This document shows positions 1 through 5,818 of a stretch of DNA of 9,862 nucleotides, piece by piece; the first letter of the stretch is position 1, and each line of letters starts with the position of its first letter. The notes under the pieces are model-generated. The model worked only from the letters and a program-made list of their open reading frames with translations. It was not told the DNA's origin and ran no database searches. Both the position numbers and the translations under genes were made by a program. Origin of the DNA: Acidobacteriota bacterium (GTDB lineage Bacteria; Acidobacteriota; Blastocatellia; Pyrinomonadales; Pyrinomonadaceae); the NCBI GenBank assembly GCA_003222855.1, contig QHXH01000245.1, positions 1 through 9,862 of the forward strand. Reading direction: 5' to 3'.

Positions 1-288
1 GTTGGCGCCAATTTGATCGGCGTCAACAACCGCGACCTTAAGACTTTTAAAGTTTCACTCGAAACCTCAGTTAGGTTGGCGAAGTTGTTGCCTGCCGGTA
101 CCGTGGCGATTAGTGAAAGCGGCATTCGCTCTGGTTATGAAGTGCGAAAGCTCAAAGAGTTGGGTTACCAAGCAGTTCTAATAGGAGAAAGTTTCATAAC
201 TGCCGGTAACCCAGGAGATGCACTCAAAGCCTTATTGGCTGAGGCTTCGTCTACTGAGCGCGCCTACCATGCAACAACCTGTGCATAG
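1..288 (+). CDS. trpC: Indole-3-glycerol phosphate synthase, C-terminal part (5' end outside window)
   Basis: This is the C-terminal part of the TIM-barrel enzyme that closes the indole ring, converting carboxyphenylamino-deoxyribulose phosphate to indole-3-glycerol phosphate in cytosolic tryptophan synthesis. The frame is open from base 1, so the gene starts upstream. Visible family motifs are IGVNNRDLKTF (the conserved Asn and Arg of the active site), the SESGI strand-loop and GYQAVLIGESF, part of the phosphate-binding end of the barrel. The stop is TAG at 286-288. The tail after the last helix (about 15 residues, SSTERAYHATTCA) is short and unconserved. A complete trpF lies 124 nt downstream on the same strand, consistent with a trp cluster, although the gap means tight coupling is not evident. 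The identification is secure; the missing N-terminal two thirds cannot be judged. Confidence 0.95.
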   Translation, partial: VGANLIGVNNRDLKTFKVSLETSVRLAKLLPAGTVAISESGIRSGYEVRKLKELGYQAVLIGESFITAGNPGDALKALLAEASSTERAYHATTCA

Positions 289-412
289 CAGGGTATAAAC
301 GGCTCGTCAACAATCCGCTCGTTATTTCAACTCACCGTAGCTTTGCGGCTCCGCCAGAGATCGTTGGCTAAACGTCATGTCCAATTCAAAGGTTCGTGGT
401 ACGAATCAATCA

Positions 413-1048
413 ATGGTCAAGATAAAAATCTGCGGCATCACGAATTTCGACGACGCGCGCCAGGCGATTGAAGCGGGCGCCGACATGTTGGGCTTTAATT
501 TCTATCGCCCGAGTTCTCGATTCATCGAACCCGAACAGGCGCGAAAGATCATCGACAGTCTCAAGCGCAATACCGAATTTGTTGCCGTCGGAATCTTTGT
601 TGACGAGCCTCTGGAATCATTAATAGAACAGGTGCGCACTTCAGGTGTCGATGCGGTGCAACTTCATGGCGATGAATCTGTCGCGTATTGCGCTGATCTA
701 AAATCCCGCTTGAACGGCACCATGATCATCAAAGCACTGCGCGTCAGTGATTCTTTTCAACCAGCGGCGGCCACCAAATACCGGGTTGATGCGATTATGC
801 TCGATGCCTTTCATGACAATCTTCGCGGTGGCACCGGAAAGATAATCGATTGGGAGATCGCGCGAAAGACCCGTGAGCTTGTGCCGCAGCTTTTTCTTTC
901 GGGCGGCCTGGCGCCGGAAAACGTTGCCGGCGCCATCGACCGCGTGCAACCTTATGCCGTCGATGCTTGTAGCCGGCTCGAATTATCTCCTGGATGGAAA
1001 GATCCATCGCGCGTGACCGCGTTTGTTCGCGCGGCGCGGAGCGGTTAG
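413..1048 (+). CDS. trpF: Phosphoribosylanthranilate isomerase
   Basis: This cytosolic enzyme performs the Amadori rearrangement of N-(5'-phosphoribosyl)anthranilate to CdRP, the step before TrpC. The N-terminus reads MVKIKICGIT, carrying the catalytic Cys of the family. Then follow DARQAIEAGADMLGFNFY, VGIFVD, VQLHGDE and a strand with the general-acid Asp (IMLDAF), followed by GGTGKIIDW. I chose ATG 413 because it puts the catalytic Cys at residue 6, as in the family, giving 211 aa. An in-frame ATG at 377 would add 12 unconserved residues. Neither start has a clear Shine-Dalgarno. One oddity is the phosphate-binding loop near the C-terminus. It reads VDACSRLE, where the family usually has a Gly in the SSG/CSG position, so an Arg replaces Gly. 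The rest of the protein looks intact. Confidence 0.95.
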   Translation: MVKIKICGITNFDDARQAIEAGADMLGFNFYRPSSRFIEPEQARKIIDSLKRNTEFVAVGIFVDEPLESLIEQVRTSGVDAVQLHGDESVAYCADLKSRLNGTMIIKALRVSDSFQPAAATKYRVDAIMLDAFHDNLRGGTGKIIDWEIARKTRELVPQLFLSGGLAPENVAGAIDRVQPYAVDACSRLELSPGWKDPSRVTAFVRAARSG

Positions 1049-1065
1049 AGTATTTTCAATAATTG

Positions 1066-1811
1066 ATGGAAGCAGCCTCGATCATTTCTCCGCCAGAACC
1101 CAAAGCGCGAGCGAACGAATCGCCGCGGCGTGAAACTGCGTCAACCCGCGCCCTCGCTGCTTTCGGCTTGCGTAAGTCATATGGGCGGCGGCGGGTCGTT
1201 GATGATGTCACGTTGCATGTCGAGCCGGGAGAAGTTGTCGGGTTGCTGGGCGCCAACGGCGCCGGCAAGACGACGACGTTTTATATCATGATTGGACTCG
1301 AGACGCCGGAAGCCGGGAGGGTGCATCTGAGCGGCGAAGACGTAACGAAGTTGCCAATGTATCTGCGCGCGAGGCTTGGCCTCGGATACCTCCCACAAGA
1401 GCCTTCGATCTTTCGCAAGATGACTGCTGCGGAAAATATTCTCGCCGTTTTAGAGACCACCGGATTGCGCCGGAGAGAGCAACGCAAACGCGTCGAAGAG
1501 TTGCTTCAGGAGTTCGGCATTGAGCACGTGCGCAACACGCGCGGCGATTCATTGTCTGGCGGCGAACGCCGGCGTACTGAAATTGCTCGCGCGCTGGCGA
1601 CTGAGCCCCAGTTCATTCTGCTGGACGAACCCTTTGCCGGAATCGAATCGGCATTTTGATTACTGATCATAATGTGCGCGAAACCCTCGGTGTCACGGAC
1701 CGCGCGTACATAATGGCCGAAGGAAGAATATTTCGCTCGGGTGTGCCGCGCGCGCTGACCGAGGACGCAGACGTGCGGCGTCTGTATCTCGGTGAAAAAT
1801 TCCGAATGTGA
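1066..1811 (+). pseudogene. lptB: LPS-transport ABC ATPase, interrupted by an out-of-frame internal deletion
   Basis: LptB is the cytoplasmic ATPase that powers LPS extraction by LptFG. Reading from ATG 1066 (TTG 1063 is also possible), there is an N-terminal extension of about 30 residues. Then come Walker A GANGAGKTT (residues 62-70), Q-loop LPQEPSIF (around 109-116), the ABC signature LSGGERRR (163-170) and Walker B FILLDEP (183-189). The frame then ends at TGA 1657-1659, just after FAGIE. Sequence starting at 1647 in the third frame continues as a typical LptB C-terminus: IGILITDHNVRETL with the H-loop His, then RAYIMAEGRIF, and VRRLYLGEKFRM ending at TGA 1809-1811. Compared with E. coli LptB, about 18-19 codons between the D-loop Asp and the H-loop strand are missing, with a frame change. 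The junction sits in a tandem AATCGAATCG at 1641-1650. As written the product would lack the D-loop and H-loop. It could be a true lesion, a second intact copy could exist elsewhere, or this could be an assembly error. The gene follows trpF by 17 nt. Confidence 0.85.
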
Positions 1812-1813
1812 TC

Positions 1814-1863
1814 GTGGCACGCGCATCCTGCGCGTGGACATACGGGCGGGACGCCCGTGACAC
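1814..1863. repeat. REP/MITE-like palindromic repeat, copy 1
   Basis: This is about 50 nt starting GTGGCACGCGCATCCTGCG and ending ACGCCCGTGACAC, beginning 2 nt after the displaced lptB stop. It matches copy 2 at 4170-4218 over nearly its whole length with a few substitutions and one 1-nt gap. The ends are complementary (GTGGCAC with GTGACAC, imperfect). The second half forms its own hairpin, ACGGGC with GCCCGT. The element lies between genes and is probably a dispersed non-coding palindrome. Spurious reading frames across both copies contain the peptide DARAT. Confidence 0.8.
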
Positions 1864-1906
1864 TTCTCGAATGTAAATGCCGATACGCAATCCGCACGCC
1901 ATGAGT

Positions 1907-1912
1907 TATAAT
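1907..1912 (+). promoter_or_regulatory. Candidate -10 box upstream of rpoN
   Basis: A perfect TATAAT lies 61 nt before the rpoN ATG, after the repeat that follows lptB. No good -35 hexamer is present at 16-18 nt spacing (TACGCA is there). A perfect 12-nt palindrome, GCGGTTAACCGC (1921-1932), falls at or just after the expected start site and could be an operator. This would give rpoN-hpf a promoter separate from lptB. Only the motifs are seen; activity is inference. Confidence 0.45.
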
Positions 1913-1920
1913 CCCTGCGA

Positions 1921-1932
1921 GCGGTTAACCGC
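1921..1932. promoter_or_regulatory. Perfect palindrome at the presumed rpoN transcription start (operator-like)
   Basis: GCGGTTAACCGC is a perfect 12-nt inverted repeat beginning 9 nt after TATAAT. Its position at about +2 to +13 is where a repressor site or a 5' leader hairpin could act. No protein can be assigned to it from the sequence, and a single 12-nt palindrome may be chance. Confidence 0.25.
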
Positions 1933-1973
1933 GAAAACTTCCCCGGCAACTTAAGCGCGAAATCATTTGATGT

Positions 1974-3521
1974 ATGTCAGTTAGGCTTACTACCAGTCTT
2001 TCCCAACGTCTCGTCCTGACGCCGCAGTTGCGCCAGCGCATCGAGATGTTGCAGATGACCACGCTGGAACTGTCTGAGCTGATTCAGCAGCAAATGACTG
2101 AGAACCCGGTGCTCGAAGAAGTCGCGACCCAGGAAGAAGCGCGCGAGCTGGCTGAGAAGATCCTCGATCACATGGCCAGCGGTGGAGAAATCGAGAACTT
2201 TGAAGCACGTGCGGTTGAGGCTGCGGCGCCGGGAGTCGGCGAGTCTGCCTCGAATGGGTCGGGAGAGATTGAGCCAGAAACATCGTTCTTACCCGAAACC
2301 GAAACTGAATTTGCGGCCAATGCCGACGCCGAAGGCGCGAGCCTGGAAGCCGGCGAGGAACTTGCGCCTGAGGCTTCACGCGATTCTTTTGAAGAAGTGG
2401 ATTTTGGACGCGAGTTTCAGGATTACCTGGATCCTGGTTACAAAACGCAGGAGTTCGAATACAAGGAAGACGCGCCCACCTTCGAACAATTTCTGACCAG
2501 GGCGCCGTCGTTGGGCGAACACCTCGAGTGGCAACTACACATGGATTCTCAGGAGGTAGAAGTTTGCGATGCGGCTGAATGCGTGATCGGCAACCTGGAT
2601 CCTGATGGGCGTCTGACGGCTTCGAACGAAGAGATTTCAGCGCTTGGCGGTTGGTCAGAAGAAGTAGTTGAACGAGCGCGGGCGATCGTGATCCGTCTGG
2701 AGCCGATCGGCTGTGGAGCGCGCGACGTGCGTGAATGTTTGATGGCCCAGCTCGAAGCGCGCGGGGAAACTGATCGGTTGGCCTCCCAGCTAATTCGCGA
2801 TCATCTTCCCGAGTTGCAGCAACATAAACTGCCGCATCTTTCAAAACAGATAGGCATCGACATCGAAACACTCGCGGCTGAATTGCAGTTCATTCGCACG
2901 CTTGATCCATATCCTGGCCGGCGTTACACATCGGAAGAGCCTATTCTTATCTCGCCGGAAATCTATATCGAAAAGCTGGAAGAGAACGGCGAATACGTGA
3001 TCTACTTTGCGGATGATGGCAGTCCGCGCCTGCGCATCAATCCCACTTATCAACAAATGCTGTCGCAGGGGACGACGACCAAAGAGACGCGGAACTTTAT
3101 TAAAGAGAAGATGCGTTCGGCCGTCGATTTGCTCCGCAACATCGAACATCGCCGCCAGACGATCTATCGCGTGGTCGAATCGATCGTGAACCGGCAGAAA
3201 GAGTTTCTGGATAAGGGCGTCGAGTACATCAAGCCAACGATGTTGAAAGATATTGCCGAAGACATCGGCATGCATCTTTCGACGGTTTCTCGCGTGGTCA
3301 ATCGCAAATATGCGCATACTCCGCAAGGGGTTATCGAACTGCGCCGCTTTTTCACCGAGGGGATGCTGAATGAAGAGGGCGAAGAGGTTTCAACGCGAAT
3401 TATTAAGTTAAAGATCAAAAAATTGATAGAAGAAGAAGACTCTTACAATCCCATTACTGACGATCAAGTGGTAAAAATATTGGTGAAAGACGGAATCAAA
3501 TTGTCGCGCCGAACGATTTAA
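1974..3521 (+). CDS. rpoN: RNA polymerase sigma-54 factor, C-terminal RpoN box truncated
   Basis: Sigma-54 directs RNA polymerase to -24/-12 promoters that need AAA+ activators. Region I is present (LSQRLVLTPQLRQRIEMLQM and ENPVLEE, residues about 9-48). An acidic region II follows (about 50-150), then the core-binding region (FEQFLTRAPSLGEHLEWQL, GNLDPDGRL, EPIGCGARDVRECL). The C-terminal HTH segment is clear (DIAEDIGMHLSTVSRVVNRKY, about 426-446, then TPQGVIELRRFF). The protein ends DGIKLSRRTI at TAA 3519-3521. The RpoN box (consensus ARRTVAKYRE) is therefore cut after RRTI, losing about 18 family residues. The +1 frame directly after it reads NHRKLRAPGGQRTK and stops at TGA 3562-3564, overlapping the hpf ATG, which suggests a frameshift or sequence error. 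The ATG at 1974 matches the family N-terminus; no clear Shine-Dalgarno precedes it. Confidence 0.93.
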   Translation: MSVRLTTSLSQRLVLTPQLRQRIEMLQMTTLELSELIQQQMTENPVLEEVATQEEARELAEKILDHMASGGEIENFEARAVEAAAPGVGESASNGSGEIEPETSFLPETETEFAANADAEGASLEAGEELAPEASRDSFEEVDFGREFQDYLDPGYKTQEFEYKEDAPTFEQFLTRAPSLGEHLEWQLHMDSQEVEVCDAAECVIGNLDPDGRLTASNEEISALGGWSEEVVERARAIVIRLEPIGCGARDVRECLMAQLEARGETDRLASQLIRDHLPELQQHKLPHLSKQIGIDIETLAAELQFIRTLDPYPGRRYTSEEPILISPEIYIEKLEENGEYVIYFADDGSPRLRINPTYQQMLSQGTTTKETRNFIKEKMRSAVDLLRNIEHRRQTIYRVVESIVNRQKEFLDKGVEYIKPTMLKDIAEDIGMHLSTVSRVVNRKYAHTPQGVIELRRFFTEGMLNEEGEEVSTRIIKLKIKKLIEEEDSYNPITDDQVVKILVKDGIKLSRRTI

Positions 3522-3542
3522 CCACCGGAAGCTGCGCGCTCC

Positions 3543-3548
3543 AGGAGG
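3543..3548 (+). promoter_or_regulatory. Shine-Dalgarno of hpf
   Basis: AGGAGG lies 12 nt before the hpf ATG at 3561, a slightly long spacing. It lies inside the sequence that would encode the frameshifted rpoN tail, so hpf could be translationally coupled to rpoN if that tail is real. Confidence 0.6.
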
Positions 3549-3560
3549 GCAGAGAACAAA

Positions 3561-4094
3561 ATGACGTTTGAATATACAGGTCGTCACGTTGAAGTTACGC
3601 CCGCAATTCGTCGTCATGTTGAGGAGCAATTCAACAAGCTGCAGCCAATCTTTAATGGGACGGATGTGCCGGTTCATGTAATTCTCGCCGTCGAAAAGAA
3701 TCGACAGACAGGCGAACTGATCGTTCATTGGCTGGATCATACTTTGAAGGCGGCCGACACCAACGCGGACATGTACATGGCGCTCAGCCGCGCGATCGGC
3801 AAGATCGAAAAACAAGCGCTGAAGCTCAAAAAGAAAATCATCGATCGCAAACACACGGCGATAAAGACTTCCGTCGCCGCTCCTAATCCTGACGGTAACG
3901 TGAAAGCCGCGTCCGCACCCGTCCGGATCATCAATGCCAGCCGCTATAACGTGAAGCCTATGACCGCCGAAGAGGCAGCTTTGGATCTTTCGTCGAAACC
4001 CGACCATTTCATCGTGTTTCGCGACGCCGATACCAGTCGCGTCGGAGTCTTGTACAAACGGCAGGACGGGAACTTCGGCTTGATCGAACCGTGA
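3561..4094 (+). CDS. hpf: Long-form ribosome hibernation promoting factor
   Basis: Long HPF binds the decoding region of the 30S subunit and dimerises ribosomes to 100S particles in slow growth. The 177-aa length fits the long form. The N-terminal S30AE domain (about 1-105) starts MTFEYTGRHVEVTPAIRRHVEEQF and ends in the basic helix EKQALKLKKKIIDRKH. A hydrophilic linker follows, and then the C-terminal dimerisation domain from about residue 132: NVKPMTAEEAALDL, HFIVFRDADTSRVGVLYKRQDGNFGLIEP. The gene sits 39 nt after the rpoN stop, the usual position of hpf in rpoN clusters, and has an AGGAGG ribosome site. A strong terminator follows at 4121-4151, so the rpoN-hpf transcript probably ends here. 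The identification is secure. Confidence 0.96.
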   Translation: MTFEYTGRHVEVTPAIRRHVEEQFNKLQPIFNGTDVPVHVILAVEKNRQTGELIVHWLDHTLKAADTNADMYMALSRAIGKIEKQALKLKKKIIDRKHTAIKTSVAAPNPDGNVKAASAPVRIINASRYNVKPMTAEEAALDLSSKPDHFIVFRDADTSRVGVLYKRQDGNFGLIEP

Positions 4095-4120
4095 TTCGGT
4101 CGTTGGCCGGAACTACAGGA

Positions 4121-4151
4121 AGGAGCAGCGCCACCGGTGTTGCTCCTTTTT
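4121..4151 (+). terminator. Rho-independent terminator after hpf
   Basis: AGGAGCAGCGCC pairs with GGTGTTGCTCCT (12 pairs, two G-U wobbles) around the loop ACC, followed by a T5 run at 4147-4151. It lies 26 nt after the hpf stop and should end the rpoN-hpf transcript. Confidence 0.9.
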
Positions 4152-4169
4152 CGCGTTTGCGGTTCGCAG

Positions 4170-4218
4170 GTGGCACGGGCATCCTGCGCGTGATTCACGG
4201 GCGAGCCGCCCGTGCCAC
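4170..4218. repeat. REP/MITE-like palindromic repeat, copy 2
   Basis: This is 49 nt between the hpf terminator and rapZ. Its ends are perfect inverted complements over 11 nt (GTGGCACGGGC and GCCCGTGCCAC). Internally CACGGGC and GCCCGTG around GAGCC form a second hairpin, so one strand can fold in two ways. It matches copy 1 at 1814-1863. It is probably a dispersed genomic palindrome rather than a terminator, because no T run follows. Confidence 0.85.
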
Positions 4219-4295
4219 TTTCAAATCAAGATGCCGGCGGTTCGCAGTCTCTCGACGATTCGATTAGACTGCACGCGGGATAGGTTCGTTTCATC

Positions 4296-5237
4296 GTGAC
4301 GCCAAACAAGCGCCATCATCAAAACGCGCCGGATATCGTGATCATTACCGGCCTGAGCGGTTCCGGAATGTCATCCGCCGTTAATGCGTTTGAGGACCTG
4401 GGCTATTTCTGCGTCGACAATATGCCGCTGACATTGCTCCCAACATTTGCGCGGCTGGTGCGCGCCGGCGATCACGAAAGCGGCCGGATTGATCGCGCGG
4501 CCCTGGTCATAAGTTTCCGCGAGGGACATTTCCTTGCCGAATTTTCCAAGCAGTTGCAGGACCTGCGCAAACGGCTGACTGTATCGGTAATGTTCTTTGA
4601 AGCTTCTGATGAGATTCTGGCCCGTCGTTTCAGCGAGACGCGGCGGCCACATCCGGCCGAGCGTGGCAGGGGACTGCCTGACGCAATTCGCGCCGAACGC
4701 AAGACGATGACCCCAGTGCGGGCGCTCGCCGACGAGGTTGTCGACACCTCAGAGCACACGGTTCATTCTTTGCGCAAGCTTATTCTCAACAGGTTCAGCC
4801 CCAGCGGAGAAGCAGGATCGATGCGCGTCGAGGTGTTGAGTTTCGGCCATCGATTCGGCACTCCTCGAGATATGGAACTGCTGTTTGATGTGCGTCATCT
4901 GCCAAATCCGTTCTTTGTTGCTGAGTTGCAATTACTAACTGGCGCCGATCGACGGGTCGTGAAGTATTTGAAAGATCAACCTGAAGTTGAGGAAACACTG
5001 ACACGGTTTGCTGACTTGTTGTATTACCTCCTGCCGCAGTATCAACGCGAAGGAAAGTCGTACGTTACTGTCGGCATTGGCTGTACCGGCGGCCGTCACC
5101 GCTCAGTCATGATTGCTAACGAGCTGACCAGACGCTTGCGCCGCGCGGGTTTCGACGCGCGCGCGACGCATCGAGATATTCGAAAGGCGGACTCTCACAA
5201 ACGCGGCTTCAGTTCAAAACGATCCCGCGAAGCGTAA
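4296..5237 (+). CDS. rapZ: RapZ/YvcJ-family nucleotide-binding protein, Walker A lysine replaced
   Basis: RapZ-family proteins (313 aa here) bind nucleotides through an N-terminal P-loop domain. In Enterobacteria the C-terminal domain binds the GlmZ/GlmY small RNAs and UDP-GlcNAc precursors to control GlmS; elsewhere the role is less clear. The N-terminus IVIITGLSGSGMSSAV aligns with Walker A, but residue 25 is Met (ATG 4368-4370) where the family has the catalytic Lys. FEDLGYFCVDNMPLTLLP follows as expected. The middle carries RFSETRRPHP and VVDTSEHTVHSLRKLI. The C-terminal domain is canonical: LSFGHRFGTP, DVRHLPNPF, LPQYQREGKSYVTVGIGCTGGRHRSV and a final HRDIRK. The GTG start at 4296 is the only one fitting the family N-terminus; GGATAGG at 4279-4285 could be a weak ribosome site. 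EIIA follows 2 nt after the stop, consistent with an operon. Confidence 0.94.
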   Translation: MTPNKRHHQNAPDIVIITGLSGSGMSSAVNAFEDLGYFCVDNMPLTLLPTFARLVRAGDHESGRIDRAALVISFREGHFLAEFSKQLQDLRKRLTVSVMFFEASDEILARRFSETRRPHPAERGRGLPDAIRAERKTMTPVRALADEVVDTSEHTVHSLRKLILNRFSPSGEAGSMRVEVLSFGHRFGTPRDMELLFDVRHLPNPFFVAELQLLTGADRRVVKYLKDQPEVEETLTRFADLLYYLLPQYQREGKSYVTVGIGCTGGRHRSVMIANELTRRLRRAGFDARATHRDIRKADSHKRGFSSKRSREA

Positions 5238-5239
5238 AC

Positions 5240-5698
5240 ATGAAAGTCATCGACGCGCAAAAATCCAAATCGGACTCGCCGCCATCGATAGGCGGAGTGA
5301 TTGTCACCCATGGACACCTCGCCAGCGAGTTCATTGCTGCCGCTGAAATGATCATAGGACCAATGCTGCATGTCACACCGGCTTCGATTGACTGGCATGA
5401 CGACATTGAGGTGGCGCGCGCGGAGTTGGAGCGAGCCATTGCTCGCGTTTCGCGCGGGCGCGGCGTCTTGCTGCTTACCGACATGTTCGGAGGGGCGCCC
5501 ACTGATATTGCTTCGATGTTTCTCGACAATCCAGGCATTGAAGTCGTAACCGGCGTCAATCTTCCGATGATTCTGAAACTCGCGGACCAGTCAGCAGATG
5601 ACTCGCTGGCCGAGGTTTCGCGACGCGTTCGCGAGGCGGGCACAGAAGGAATTCTCGTCGCCGGCGAACTGCTCACGCCGCCCGCAAAGACGCCATAG
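5240..5698 (+). CDS. PTS EIIA component, mannose/sorbose family
   Basis: Cytosolic EIIA-Man-type proteins accept phosphate from HPr on a His. The segment GGVIVTHGHLASEFIAAAEMIIG carries that His at residue 24. LLLTDMFGGAPTDIA (about 77-91) is the second family signature. The length (152 aa) equals a lone EIIA domain, with about 17 extra residues at the N-terminus. It starts 2 nt after the rapZ stop, so it is almost certainly co-transcribed. Lone EIIA next to rapZ and rpoN usually belongs to a regulatory PTS with HPr and EI rather than to sugar uptake. No EIIB, IIC, HPr or EI gene is seen in this window. The target of the phosphorylation signal is unknown from the sequence. Confidence 0.92.
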   Translation: MKVIDAQKSKSDSPPSIGGVIVTHGHLASEFIAAAEMIIGPMLHVTPASIDWHDDIEVARAELERAIARVSRGRGVLLLTDMFGGAPTDIASMFLDNPGIEVVTGVNLPMILKLADQSADDSLAEVSRRVREAGTEGILVAGELLTPPAKTP

Positions 5699-5818
5699 GC
5701 GAGCCACCCATGCTAAAGGTCGGCCTGGTTTCTTGTGCGAAGCTACTTTTGCCTGCGATTCGTTTGAATTTTCTGAAAATTAGCAGCCTTCCGTCATTTA
5801 TGAAGAACGGGAGGCCTG

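Noticed and set aside
294..299. TATAAA as a -10 box for trpF
   Set aside because: No matching -35 lies at proper spacing, and trpF most likely belongs to the trp transcript; too weak to list.
1990..2871. A 293-codon minus-strand open frame opposite rpoN
   Set aside because: It is an antisense shadow of rpoN with Arg/Pro/Ser-rich composition, no domain and no ribosome site.
3408..4007. A 199-codon minus-strand open frame opposite hpf
   Set aside because: It lies opposite a secure hpf gene and the end of rpoN, and shows no recognisable motif.
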